Made by a program: the position numbers and the translations under genes. 64,000 nt of DNA from Natronosalvus halobius (GTDB lineage Archaea > Halobacteriota > Halobacteria > Halobacteriales > Natrialbaceae). The stretch's first letter is position 1, and each line of letters opens with the position of its first letter. The notes under the pieces were generated by a model. It saw only the letters and a program-made list of their open reading frames with translations. It searched no databases and was not told the origin of the DNA. The stretch spans positions 124,001 to 188,000 of the forward strand of contig NZ_CP099997.1 in NCBI RefSeq assembly GCF_024138145.1, given 5' to 3'. Below are positions 8,870-16,755 of this stretch, in pieces.

Positions 8870-10833
8870 CCCGTCGGCTCCTGCTCGTCGTCGGCGTGTT
8901 CGTCTTCCTCGCCGGCGTGCTCGTTCTTGTCGGCGCGACCAGGTTCGACGTCGGCCAGAGCGTAATCGGTCTGATAGGCGTACTGGCGATCCTGGTCGCG
9001 CTGAGTGGATTCAGCCGTCGCCGCACCGAACGCGACCTGACGACGACGACCGACCCCGAACACCGGACGACCGTTCCCGTTCCCGGGAAAACGCTCTCGA
9101 GCGCCATCGCACAGTTTCGAACCGACTCCTACGGGTTCGTCTCCGGTTCGAGACGCATCGTCGACGGGCTCCGGGAGGCCGCGATGGCGGTCCTCACGCG
9201 GTTCGATGGGCTCTCGACGGAGGATGCACGCGACCGCATCGAGTCGGGTACCTGGACGGCCGACGAACGCGTCGCTGCGTTTCTCTCGCCGGATCTCGAC
9301 CCTCCGAAGGCGTCCCTCCGGAATCGGCTCGTGGCGGGGCTCGATCGGGAGACGACCTTTCGACAGAACGTCCGGCGAACGGCGGCCTCGATCGCGGCGA
9401 TCGGTTACGGCGGCCTCGGCGATCAGGTACTGCCCGACTCGATCCCGCAGTACGACCCGGAAGAACTGGAGGACGTCACCCCACGGACGACCCAGGACTC
9501 GTTCGTCGGCCGGGTCGAACGGTCAGTTCGCGAGACTGGGTACTGGACGGGCGTCGGCGGCCTCGCGCTCTTCGCCGTCGGCGTCGGGGCCGTCGCCCAG
9601 TCGCCGGGTGCCGTTCTCGCCGGCGTCGTCGGGGTCGGCTACGCCGGCTTCGCCCACCTTCGGGACGCCCCGGACCCCGACCTCACCCTCGAGCGCACGC
9701 TCAGCGACGACTACCCCGATCCGGGCGAGGAGGTGACGGTGACGGTGACGATCACCAACGACTCGGGCGGATTCGTCCCGGACCTCCGGTTCGTCGACGG
9801 GATTCCCGCGGGGCTCGCACTCGAGTCGGGTTCGGCACGGCTCGGGACGTCGCTTCGTCCCCACGACTCGGTGAGCCTCGAATACACCGTCACGGCTCGT
9901 CGCGGCAAACACACGTTCGACCCGGCGCTCGCGCTCACTCGCGACCTCTCACGCTCGAGCGAACGCGAATCGTATCTCACGGCCGAGACGGAGACGGCCA
10001 TCGTCGCCGAACCGACGCTCCAGGCGCTCACGACCGCGGTCCCGCTCAGACCCGCCGCCGCGGCGTTTTCCGGTCAACTGACGACCGCCGACTCGGGAGA
10101 TGGGATGCAGTTTCACTCGGTTCGTGAGTACCGGCGCAATGACCCGCTTAACCGGATCGACTGGAATCGTCACGCCCGGTCAGGCGAACTCGCGACCCTC
10201 GAGTTCCACGAGGAACGGGCCGCTCGGGTCCTCGTGTTGATCGACGCGCGGAAAGCCTCCTACCTCGCACACCAGCCCGACGCTGCCCACGCCATCGATC
10301 AGTCCGTCGAAGCGGCCGGTCGGATCGTCGCGTCGTTGCTCGACGACGGCGATACGGTCGGGCTGGCCGCGCTCGGCCCCGTCAACCGGGAAGCCAACCA
10401 GCGGCTCAACTTGCGCGAGACGTGCTGGATCGCTCCTTCGTCGGGACAGCACCATCGAATCCGGCTCAACGAGGCGCTCGCGTCCCACGGTCAGTTCTCG
10501 ACGGAGCCGCCCCGCGAGGAAACCCAGTGGCGACCACAGCTGCGGATGATCCGTCGACGCCTCGCCGCCGAGACCCAGATCGTCTTCCTCAGTCCCCTGT
10601 GCGACGCCGCCGCGGCCCGGATCGTCCGCCGCCTGGACGCCAGGGGGCACGCCCTCACCGTCATCAGTCCGGATCCGACGGCCGAACGGACGACCAGCCA
10701 GCAACTTGCCCGGGTCGCTCGCCGAATCAGGCGGTTCGACCTCCAGCGCGCCGGCGTCCCCGTGATCGACTGGGAGCCATCAGAGACGATTGACGAGGCG
10801 GTCGCTCGAGCGAACGCGGGTGGTCGCCGATGA
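8866..10833 (+). CDS. DUF58 protein with long membrane-anchored N-terminal region
   Basis: 655 residues. Two parts: residues 1-210 begin with two membrane helices (about 4-24 and 28-46) and a soluble helical stretch. Residues about 226-265 are a second membrane pair, followed by a beta-rich CARDB-like segment (PGEEVTVTVTITND) and the DUF58 core, whose hallmark REYRRNDPLNRIDWNRHARS starts near residue 418. A von Willebrand-A-like strand (VLVLIDARKAS) follows. In related gene sets the N-terminal part seems to be a separate small membrane protein upstream of DUF58, so this may be a fusion. Overlaps both neighbours by 4 nt. Confidence 0.85.
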   Translation: MTRRLLLVVGVFVFLAGVLVLVGATRFDVGQSVIGLIGVLAILVALSGFSRRRTERDLTTTTDPEHRTTVPVPGKTLSSAIAQFRTDSYGFVSGSRRIVDGLREAAMAVLTRFDGLSTEDARDRIESGTWTADERVAAFLSPDLDPPKASLRNRLVAGLDRETTFRQNVRRTAASIAAIGYGGLGDQVLPDSIPQYDPEELEDVTPRTTQDSFVGRVERSVRETGYWTGVGGLALFAVGVGAVAQSPGAVLAGVVGVGYAGFAHLRDAPDPDLTLERTLSDDYPDPGEEVTVTVTITNDSGGFVPDLRFVDGIPAGLALESGSARLGTSLRPHDSVSLEYTVTARRGKHTFDPALALTRDLSRSSERESYLTAETETAIVAEPTLQALTTAVPLRPAAAAFSGQLTTADSGDGMQFHSVREYRRNDPLNRIDWNRHARSGELATLEFHEERAARVLVLIDARKASYLAHQPDAAHAIDQSVEAAGRIVASLLDDGDTVGLAALGPVNREANQRLNLRETCWIAPSSGQHHRIRLNEALASHGQFSTEPPREETQWRPQLRMIRRRLAAETQIVFLSPLCDAAAARIVRRLDARGHALTVISPDPTAERTTSQQLARVARRIRRFDLQRAGVPVIDWEPSETIDEAVARANAGGRR

Positions 10834-11324
10834 AGGAGTTGACCAGGCGACCGACTCGGATCGCGAGTCTCGGGGCGGCTCTCGCCGCAGTGATCGTCGT
10901 CGGAGCAACCGCCGTTGGGTCGCCAGCTGGCGCGGTCCTCGCCGTTATCGGAACCGTCTCGCTCGCCGCGGGCCTGGTGTGGGGGATCACCGACGCGACC
11001 GACGCCGGCGCCGGCTTGTTGTTCGTCGCCGTCGTCCTCAGTGGGTTGCAAGGGATGCCCCCCGAAGTGACAGTCGTCGGTGCCATCGCCGCCCTCGTCG
11101 CCCTGGACCTCGGCCGGAGCGCCGTCGAACTCGGCGAGCAACTCGGCCGCGAAACCGACACTCGCCGCCTCGAGGCCGTCCACGTCGTTTCGAGTCTCTC
11201 GGTCGGGCTGGTCGCGGCGACGCTCGGGTACGGCGTGTACGTCTTCGGCGGCGGCGGACAACCCGCCGGAGGCGTCGTGTTGCTATTGCTCGCGGTCGTC
11301 TTCCTCGTGGCTGCGCTCAAGTAG
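10830..11324 (+). CDS. Small multi-helix membrane protein of the DUF58 operon
   Basis: 164 residues, ATG overlapping the DUF58 stop (ATGA). Five or six hydrophobic helices with a charged centre (GRSAVELGEQLGRETDTRRL, about 93-112) predicted to be exposed. It is the third member of the DUF4129-DUF58 operon; similar membrane proteins (I recall the label DUF7519, not checked) close this operon in other haloarchaea. No catalytic motif is visible. Its last codons are duplicated just past the stop. Confidence 0.7.
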   Translation: MKELTRRPTRIASLGAALAAVIVVGATAVGSPAGAVLAVIGTVSLAAGLVWGITDATDAGAGLLFVAVVLSGLQGMPPEVTVVGAIAALVALDLGRSAVELGEQLGRETDTRRLEAVHVVSSLSVGLVAATLGYGVYVFGGGGQPAGGVVLLLLAVVFLVAALK

Positions 11325-11346
11325 CGTTGGTCCTCGTGGCTGCGCT
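11302..11346. repeat. Duplicated 3' end of the preceding gene
   Basis: The 16-base string TCCTCGTGGCTGCGCT occurs at 11302-11317 inside the last codons of the membrane protein and again at 11331-11346 after its stop codon, 29 bp apart. A short tandem duplication across a gene end. Confidence 0.85.
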
Positions 11347-11381
11347 AAGGCACCAAGTTACGTTCTTCCGCGAGTCGCGAA

Positions 11382-12365
11382 TCAGGCCCCGACGTCGATG
11401 TATTCGTCGTTGAGCTCCCACTCCCCGCTCTCGTTCCGGACCATGTACTCGCCGTAGTAGGGCACGCGATTGGCGACGACCTCGCGGAACGCCTCGCGAA
11501 TCTCGGGTTTGGTCATTTCACCCATCGGACGCAGGTCGTCGTTGCGGTTGAGGCAGCCCTTGAGGTAGCCCTCGTGGGTGACGCGGACGCGGTGGCAGTT
11601 CGCACAGAACGTCGGGTTCTCGACGGGGTCAACGATCTCGACCATCCCGCGGCCCTCTCCCTCGTCCTGGCCGATCCAGTAGCGCTTCCGGTCGTGCATC
11701 TCGCGGTGTTCGATTGTCTCGGCCTGGTCGGCCAGCCAGTCGTGGACGCGCTCGATCTCGACGTGCCATTCGGGCTTGCCGGTCAATTCGGGCATGTACT
11801 CGATCAACTGGAGCTGGAGGCCGTCGTTATCGGCCACGTGCTCGACCATCTGCGGGACGTACCCCGCGGTGTGCTCGAACACGACCATGTTGAGTTTGAC
11901 CGGATCGAGTCCAGCCTCGAGCGCCGCTTCGACCCCCTCGATCACCCGATCGTAAGCCCCGCTCTTGGTCACCGCGGCGAACGCCTCCGGATCGAGGGCG
12001 TCCTGGGAGACGTTCACCCGCTCGAGTCCAGCCTCGACGAGCGCGTCCGCGCGGTCGGGCAGGAATGTGCCGTTGGTCGTCAGCGAGACGGCCATCGAGT
12101 CGGGCGTCCGCTCGATAATCTCTTCGAGGTCGTCTCGCAACATTGGCTCGCCGCCGGTGAACTTGACCGCCTGAACGTCGAACTCGGCGGCGACCTCGAG
12201 AAAGCGGACGACGTCGTCGGTCCCCATCTCGTTTTCTCGCGGGTCCATTGGCCCCCGCGTGTCCCCCAGTCCTTCGTTGTGACAGTAGATGCAGTCGAAG
12301 TTACACCGATCGGTGAGCGAGATACGTACCCCGGAAACCTCGCGCCCGAAGTCGTCGGTGAGCAT
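11382..12365 (-). CDS. moaA: GTP 3',8-cyclase (molybdenum cofactor biosynthesis protein A)
   Basis: 327 residues. Radical-SAM enzyme for the first step of molybdopterin synthesis. The N-terminal cluster motif is CNFDCIYC (about 22-29), followed by [15 protein letters not shown] (GGE motif for SAM binding). The C-terminal cluster is [18 protein letters not shown]. Family members commonly end in a Gly-Gly needed for activity; this one ends VGA. No other moa genes are adjacent. The ATG lies 27 nt from a minus-strand TTTAAG box, indicating a leaderless transcript. Confidence 0.95.
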   Translation of the reverse strand: MLTDDFGREVSGVRISLTDRCNFDCIYCHNEGLGDTRGPMDPRENEMGTDDVVRFLEVAAEFDVQAVKFTGGEPMLRDDLEEIIERTPDSMAVSLTTNGTFLPDRADALVEAGLERVNVSQDALDPEAFAAVTKSGAYDRVIEGVEAALEAGLDPVKLNMVVFEHTAGYVPQMVEHVADNDGLQLQLIEYMPELTGKPEWHVEIERVHDWLADQAETIEHREMHDRKRYWIGQDEGEGRGMVEIVDPVENPTFCANCHRVRVTHEGYLKGCLNRNDDLRPMGEMTKPEIREAFREVVANRVPYYGEYMVRNESGEWELNDEYIDVGA

Positions 12366-12387
12366 GCAACTGACTTACGCACGAAAC

Positions 12388-12396
12388 CGCTTAAAC
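12388..12396 (-). promoter_or_regulatory. TATA box of moaA
   Basis: GTTTAAGCG on the minus strand, centred 27 nt before the moaA ATG at 12365; a leaderless arrangement. Confidence 0.55.
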
Positions 12397-12419
12397 TCGC
12401 GGGTACATTCGGACAAGAG

Positions 12420-12484
12420 GTAACCGTCTGTGGTTACTTTCTTCGGGGGCGTGCGTAGTTTCCCCTCCAGAGACGTGCGTAGTT
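12420..12484. promoter_or_regulatory. Inverted and direct repeats upstream of moaA
   Basis: A perfect dyad GTAACC-6 nt-GGTTAC occupies 12420-12437, about 24 bp beyond the moaA TATA box. Immediately further out, CGTGCGTAGTT occurs at 12450-12460 and again at 12474-12484, 24 bp apart, with a partial third copy near 12493. The layout fits a transcription-factor binding region in the interval shared by moaA and the divergent gene at 12614; the factor is unknown. Confidence 0.4.
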
Positions 12485-12584
12485 CCTCTGGGGCGTGCAG
12501 GCGACCGCCACCGACGAGACGGTCGATTTCTCGGGGACCCGCGCGGTAATATTTACTTCCAACCTGGCTGTCACGGCCGGGCGC

Positions 12585-12591
12585 TTTATTA
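12585..12591 (+). promoter_or_regulatory. TATA box of the DUF835-like gene
   Basis: TTTATTA centred 26 nt before the ATG at 12614, consistent with a leaderless transcript. Confidence 0.5.
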
Positions 12592-12613
12592 CGAAGACCG
12601 ACAAGGGGTTCTC

Positions 12614-13351
12614 ATGGGACGTTCTCCTCCGACAGCGCTCGATCAGTACGACCCGGGCTCGAGCGTACTGGTCGTCAGCCCCTCCATGGACGCGTCCGAA
12701 ATCGTCACCACCGTCGAGGGCATCCGTTCTCCTGATCCAACCGGCGAGACCGACGACGAACGGCCGACGGTCGTCGTCTCGCGCGACCACACGGCCGAGG
12801 CGATCCTGAACGCCTGGCGGTCACGTATCGGCGACTTTCCGAGCCAGTTCAGCATCGTCTCCATCGGCGAGGTCACCCGCTCGGTAGCCGCTAGCTCCAG
12901 TTCCATGGAACTCCCCCAGGCGCACATCCTCACCGTCGGTACCGAGGACGTCACCGGCATCGGCATCGCGATTGGCGACGCGCTCTCGCGGTGGGACGAA
13001 AGCGAGGGGGAAGCCGAAGACGGAGACGAAGTCAAAGCCGGAGGTGAAGGCGGATATTCGAACTCAAAGTCGAACTCAAAGTCGAACTCAAAGTCGAACT
13101 CGAACTCGAGCTCGAACCCGAACTCGAACTCGAACTCAAACCAGCACCCCATCCTCTGGTTCGAATCACTCACACCGCTCCTCGAGCGCAAGGGTCTCGA
13201 GATGACCTTCCGATTCCTGCACGTAACCCTCGAGGAGATTCGCCGGGCCGACGCCGTCGCGTACGTCCACGTCGACTCGTCCGTCCAGGACAGGGAGACG
13301 ATCACGACGCTCTCGCATCTCTTCGACGACGTCGTCGAACTCGAGTCGTGA
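12614..13351 (+). CDS. DUF835/DUF7504-like haloarchaeal protein with Ser-Asn repeat
   Basis: 245 residues. N-terminal half (SSVLVVSPSMDASEIV) and C-terminal half (ILWFESLTPLLERKGLEMTFRFLHV, then AVAYVHVDSS...THLFDDVVEL) match the degenerate RecA/KaiC-like fold found in haloarchaeal proteins associated with signalling. I recall the family as DUF835/DUF7504; the label is not checked. No Walker A motif is visible, so ATP binding is unlikely. Between the halves, residues about 149-176 are a Ser/Asn/Lys low-complexity linker encoded by tandem repeats. A lone response regulator follows on the opposite strand, converging with this gene. Confidence 0.6.
   Translation: MGRSPPTALDQYDPGSSVLVVSPSMDASEIVTTVEGIRSPDPTGETDDERPTVVVSRDHTAEAILNAWRSRIGDFPSQFSIVSIGEVTRSVAASSSSMELPQAHILTVGTEDVTGIGIAIGDALSRWDESEGEAEDGDEVKAGGEGGYSNSKSNSKSNSKSNSNSSSNPNSNSNSNQHPILWFESLTPLLERKGLEMTFRFLHVTLEEIRRADAVAYVHVDSSVQDRETITTLSHLFDDVVELES
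13060..13140 (+). repeat. In-gene repeat of AACTCAAAGTCG / AACTCG units
   Basis: About 80 bp of six- and twelve-base units encoding Ser-Asn-Ser-Lys then Ser-Asn runs inside the gene at 12614. The reading frame is kept. Polar and uncharged, unlike the acidic surroundings. Confidence 0.9.
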
Positions 13352-13513
13352 GTTCGACGCTCTGCGAATAGTACTCGATTCGGCCCTGTGTGCGACGGCG
13401 CAGAAACTGTTACTCCCAAGAACTCTCTTGTGAGGCGAAGCGACGGCAGGTATCGACGATTGGATAGTGACGACAGCGAGTCGGGCGCGACGGTCCGGCG
13501 ACGGCTCTCCGCC

Positions 13514-13966
13514 TCAGAACTCGATCGGCGGATGCTGTACCGACTCGATCCAGAAATCCTCGACCGCTCGCACCATCGAATCGAACTCGTCCGGCGAATC
13601 GGGTTTGGTCAGGTAGGCGTTGGCGGCCCGTTCGTATGATTTGACGATGTCTTCTCTGGCCGTCGAACTCGAGAGGACCAGTACCGGCGGGGACGGGTGG
13701 TCAAAGTCGTCTTTCAGCATCTCGAGAATCGAAAATCCGTCGAGTCGGGGAAGGTTCAGATCGAGCAGGATCAGATCGGGACAGGGCTGGTCGTCGTCCT
13801 GTTCGCACTCGTGTAAGAATCGAACGGCTTCCTCGCCGTCAGTCGCAATCTGAAAGCGTACCTCGTTCAGAGCCGATTTGAATGCCTCCTCGGTGAGCCG
13901 AATGTCACCTGGGTTGTCCTCGATGAGGAGAATATCGACGGGCTCCGTTGGTCTGAACGTCTGCAC
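13514..13966 (-). CDS. Single-domain response regulator (CheY/Rcp1-like receiver)
   Basis: 150 residues, GTG start 27 nt from a CTTTAGG box (about 13991). A complete receiver domain: acidic pair IEDNPGD (about 15-21), phosphorylation site Asp69 in LILLDLNLPRLDG, Ser100 at the Thr/Ser switch position, and Lys121 in YLTKPDSP. No output domain. The DLNLPRLDG and the RLTEEAFK helix are typical of Rcp1-type regulators paired with phytochrome-like or PAS histidine kinases. No kinase is nearby; the partner is probably elsewhere. Confidence 0.93.
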   Translation of the reverse strand: MQTFRPTEPVDILLIEDNPGDIRLTEEAFKSALNEVRFQIATDGEEAVRFLHECEQDDDQPCPDLILLDLNLPRLDGFSILEMLKDDFDHPSPPVLVLSSSTAREDIVKSYERAANAYLTKPDSPDEFDSMVRAVEDFWIESVQHPPIEF

Positions 13967-14082
13967 ACACGTCCTTTCGTCCAGTCCGGCCTAAAGGTGG
14001 TCCCTAAACATGTGGGATGAGCGCCGATGCGCGTCGATTTCGTGTGGAAGAACCGCAAGCGACGACGGACGATCGTGACGGG

Positions 14083-14922
14083 TCAGGCGATCCTGATGCG
14101 AACCGTGACCCCGTCGGGATCGGTGGTCTCGAATCCGCTCTCACGCTCCGTTACGGAGACGCCGGTGACGTCCAGCCGATCACGGATCGTCTCGAGGGCC
14201 GTCGTGCTCGGAACGAGCAGTTCGACCCACGCCAGCCCGCGGCCGTCCGCCGGTCGTGGCTGTGATCGGCCAGCCCACGCGTTTACGCCCAGGTGGTGGT
14301 GGTAGCCGCCCGCTGAGACGAACAGTGCTCCGTGGATTTCGGTCTGAACCTGAAACCCCAGCGTCTCGACGTAGAACTCGCGAGCGGCCTCGAGCGAGGT
14401 CGTTTCGAGGTGGACGTGGCCGACCGTCGTCCCGTCGGGAACGGTCGCCGCTCGGTCCGACTCGGCGGCGACGGCCTCGAGATCCAGCGGAATCGTGCCA
14501 ATCCGAACCGTTCCGTCGTCGCGGCGCGGCCACGCCGATTGCGGTCGGTCGCAGTATATCTCGACGCCGTTACCCTCGGGATCGTCGAGGTACAGTGCCT
14601 CGCTGACGTAGTGGTCGGAGGCGCCGTTCAGCGTCCATCGGTCGCGAATCCGCTCGAGTGTGGCCCCGAGTGCGGCCCTCGAGGTGACCTCGAAGGCGTT
14701 GTGGAACAACCCCGCCTGGTTCCGATTTCGTGGCTGGGCATCAGCGTCTCGGCGAAGCTCGAGCAACGGCTCCGTCTCGGTGCCAAGCGTTGCCGCCGCC
14801 TCACTTTTCGCTCGGACGACGAGCCCAACGACATCTCGATAGAACTCGATCGATTTCTCGAGGTTCGCGACGGTCAGCGCGGTGCGACCGATGCGCGTCG
14901 AACCCGGGAGGTGGTCAGTCAT
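14083..14922 (-). CDS. VOC-family protein with two glyoxalase/dioxygenase modules
   Basis: 279 residues: two VOC modules in tandem. Module 1 (about 5-125) has GRTALTVANLEKSIEFYRDVVGL, FHNAFEV and LYLDDPEGNGVEIYCDRP. Module 2 (about 165-278) has VGHVHLETTSLEAAREFYVETLGF, HHHLGVNAWAG and TTDPDGVTVRI. This resembles CatE-type ring-cleavage or lyase-like proteins. Candidate metal ligands are the histidine in HVHLE, one in HHHLG and a glutamate; activity and substrate are unknown. Stands alone between unrelated genes. Confidence 0.85.
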   Translation of the reverse strand: MTDHLPGSTRIGRTALTVANLEKSIEFYRDVVGLVVRAKSEAAATLGTETEPLLELRRDADAQPRNRNQAGLFHNAFEVTSRAALGATLERIRDRWTLNGASDHYVSEALYLDDPEGNGVEIYCDRPQSAWPRRDDGTVRIGTIPLDLEAVAAESDRAATVPDGTTVGHVHLETTSLEAAREFYVETLGFQVQTEIHGALFVSAGGYHHHLGVNAWAGRSQPRPADGRGLAWVELLVPSTTALETIRDRLDVTGVSVTERESGFETTDPDGVTVRIRIA

Positions 14923-15168
14923 GCGATTCGGAATCCTCGTCGGCGGCGGGCGGTGTTCGTCGGTCGTCGATCCGGCTGGTGGCTGTCACGATGTTCTGTT
15001 AGATATTCGGGGGTGAATCCGATATACTTTCGCGAACACCAGTTTCACCTGGTTACGTCGATGTCACGGCGGTTGCTCGAGGGAGTACGTTCGTCTGGTT
15101 CATCCGGCGCTTCCGGTTCGTTCGGGAGGCGGAAATCGTCCGGAAACGTCTCCAATGGGCCAGACTGG

Positions 15169-16305
15169 TCACGCGAGCCGGTTCGAGGCGAGTTCCGCAC
15201 CCTGGACCAGTGACTCGAGTTTCTTCCACACGAGCGCCGGATAGACGAGGTTCGCGGTCATCACCGTCTCGAAACCGCAATCGCAACCGGCGACTATTCG
15301 CGACGGGTCGCCGACACTCTCGGCGAACCGTTCGAGTCGGTCCGCGACGACCTCGGGGTGCTCGACGATGTTCGTCTTCACGTCGATCACGCCGGGAACG
15401 AGCGTCCAGTCGTCGGGGAGCGGGTGCTCCGCAATCGTTCGGTACTCGTGGTTGTGTCGAGGGTTCGCGCCTTCAACGACCAGACCCGAAACGTCGGCCT
15501 CGTAGAATTTGTCGATGACGTCGCCAAGCGCCACGTCGTGGTGGTGAGGACCCGGGTAGTTCCCCCAGCAGGCGTGGAGTCGAACGCGGTCGGACGGGAC
15601 GTCGCCGAGTGCGACGTTGATCGCCTCCACGTAGGTTTCGACCTGGTCGCAGAACTCGTCGGTCGAGGCGTCCTTGTAGGTGATCGTGAACCCGGCGAGC
15701 AGTTCCGGCGCGTCGATCTGTAACTGGGCGCCGCTGTCGACGATGATCTCGTACTCGGTCCGGAGCGACTCCGCGAGGTCGAAGATGTACGCCTCGTTCG
15801 AGTCGTGATACGTCGAGTCGGTGAACCTGAGGACGGCTCCCGGCGACGGCGCGGTGTGGAATCGATCGCTGAAGGAAACGCCCGTCTCCTCGAGTGCCTC
15901 GTCGAAGCGAGCCAGGTCCCGCTCGAGGGCCTCCTCCCCGACGTACTCGATGGGGCCCGTCGCGATCGGTCCGCCGATGTTGTCGATGTCACCCAGCGCG
16001 TGCTCGGCGAACTCGGGATACTCCTCCAGGTCGGCCGGCAGGTCGCGCTCGGCGAATCGGTCCGAGTACCCGGAGAGGCGGTTCGTCACGTCGACCGAGT
16101 ACGCGAGGCGACTCTGTTCGCCGTCGTTCGCGACGTCGATTCCCGCTTCGGCCTGTTTGCGAACCACGTCGCGGACCGCCTCGCTGACGGCGGCTTCGAA
16201 CGCCTCTGAACGTGAATCGTCGTCGCGTCGCAACAATTCGCGGAGTGCGTCCGACCGGGGAAGGCTTCCGACGTGCGTCGTCTGGATGGACAGGTCACTG
16301 GACAT
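15169..16305 (-). CDS. MetE-like cobalamin-independent methionine synthase (C-terminal-domain type)
   Basis: 378 residues, corresponding to the catalytic C-terminal barrel of MetE, as in archaeal core methionine synthases. Zinc ligands are visible: His244 and Cys246 in LHACWGNY, Glu279 in VVEGAN, and Cys341 in AGCDCGFET. The N-terminus (QTTHVGSLPRSDALREL) and IDVANDGEQSR are family landmarks. It should transfer a methyl group to homocysteine; the methyl donor in archaea may be a corrinoid protein rather than methyl-folate. A dyad overlaps the predicted transcription start. Confidence 0.85.
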   Translation of the reverse strand: MSSDLSIQTTHVGSLPRSDALRELLRRDDDSRSEAFEAAVSEAVRDVVRKQAEAGIDVANDGEQSRLAYSVDVTNRLSGYSDRFAERDLPADLEEYPEFAEHALGDIDNIGGPIATGPIEYVGEEALERDLARFDEALEETGVSFSDRFHTAPSPGAVLRFTDSTYHDSNEAYIFDLAESLRTEYEIIVDSGAQLQIDAPELLAGFTITYKDASTDEFCDQVETYVEAINVALGDVPSDRVRLHACWGNYPGPHHHDVALGDVIDKFYEADVSGLVVEGANPRHNHEYRTIAEHPLPDDWTLVPGVIDVKTNIVEHPEVVADRLERFAESVGDPSRIVAGCDCGFETVMTANLVYPALVWKKLESLVQGAELASNRLA

Positions 16306-16308
16306 CTA

Positions 16309-16331
16309 CGTTCACTCGTGTCACGTGAACG
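16309..16331. promoter_or_regulatory. Dyad operator candidate at the metE-like promoter
   Basis: Perfect 7-bp inverted repeat CGTTCAC-9 nt-GTGAACG, placed between a minus-strand TATA-like element (CATAAACG, 16342-16349) and the ATG at 16305. The expected transcription start (about 16320) falls in the centre, so a bound protein would block initiation. Confidence 0.5.
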
Positions 16332-16350
16332 TGCGCGAGCCACGTTTATG

Positions 16351-16716
16351 TTCCCTTCTCCAACGTCCCGCAGGGCGTACGGAGGGCCGTCGACTATCTT
16401 GCCAGCCGGTCTCCTGGAGAGGGGAACTCCGCCGCAGTCGTCGAGAGTGAAACTCGACCGTCCGATTACGACGCCGACCCGTCGGCGTCACCAGTCCAAT
16501 CGCTGCGTTCGAAGGAAACGCCGAGTTACGCGCGTTCCGAAGGCGAGAAGTGATCCAGTACGACCCTCGGGAGGGGTGATCCGGCGACCGGTCGCGAAGG
16601 GACGGGCTTGACGCCGACGGCGTCCGGTAACTCAGCGTTACGGACGCGTCCACTGGTCCCCCTCCTACAGCCCAGTAACAACAGCCGATTGAGCGAGAAA
16701 ATTACGGTAACGATTG
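16351..16716. other. Non-coding interval, metE-like gene to sugar dehydrogenase
   Basis: About 370 bp without a convincing gene. Open frames here encode basic, proline- and serine-rich sequence unlike haloarchaeal proteins. A small dyad GTAAC-5 nt-GTTAC lies near 16627. Nothing else recognised. Confidence 0.6.
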
Positions 16717-16722
16717 GTGGCG

Positions 16723-16729
16723 TTTATCC
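16723..16729 (+). promoter_or_regulatory. TATA box of the cupredoxin-sugar dehydrogenase gene
   Basis: TTTATCC centred about 30 nt before the ATG at 16756; this placement argues for 16756 rather than the upstream in-frame ATG-like start at 16714. Confidence 0.5.
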
Positions 16730-16755
16730 ATTCGTCCATCGCCGTGTCGAGCGTT

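Noticed and set aside
13060-13140. CRISPR-like array
   Set aside because: Units are 6-12 bp, contiguous and in frame inside a gene; there are no spacers and no cas genes in the window.
16321-16653. A 110-codon minus-strand frame upstream of the MetE-like gene
   Set aside because: Basic and Ser/Pro-rich, unlike haloarchaeal proteins; treated as non-coding.
16714-16755. Upstream in-frame start for the sugar dehydrogenase
   Set aside because: A TATA box at 16723-16729 lies inside it and fits a start at 16756; the extra residues are not acidic or conserved-looking.
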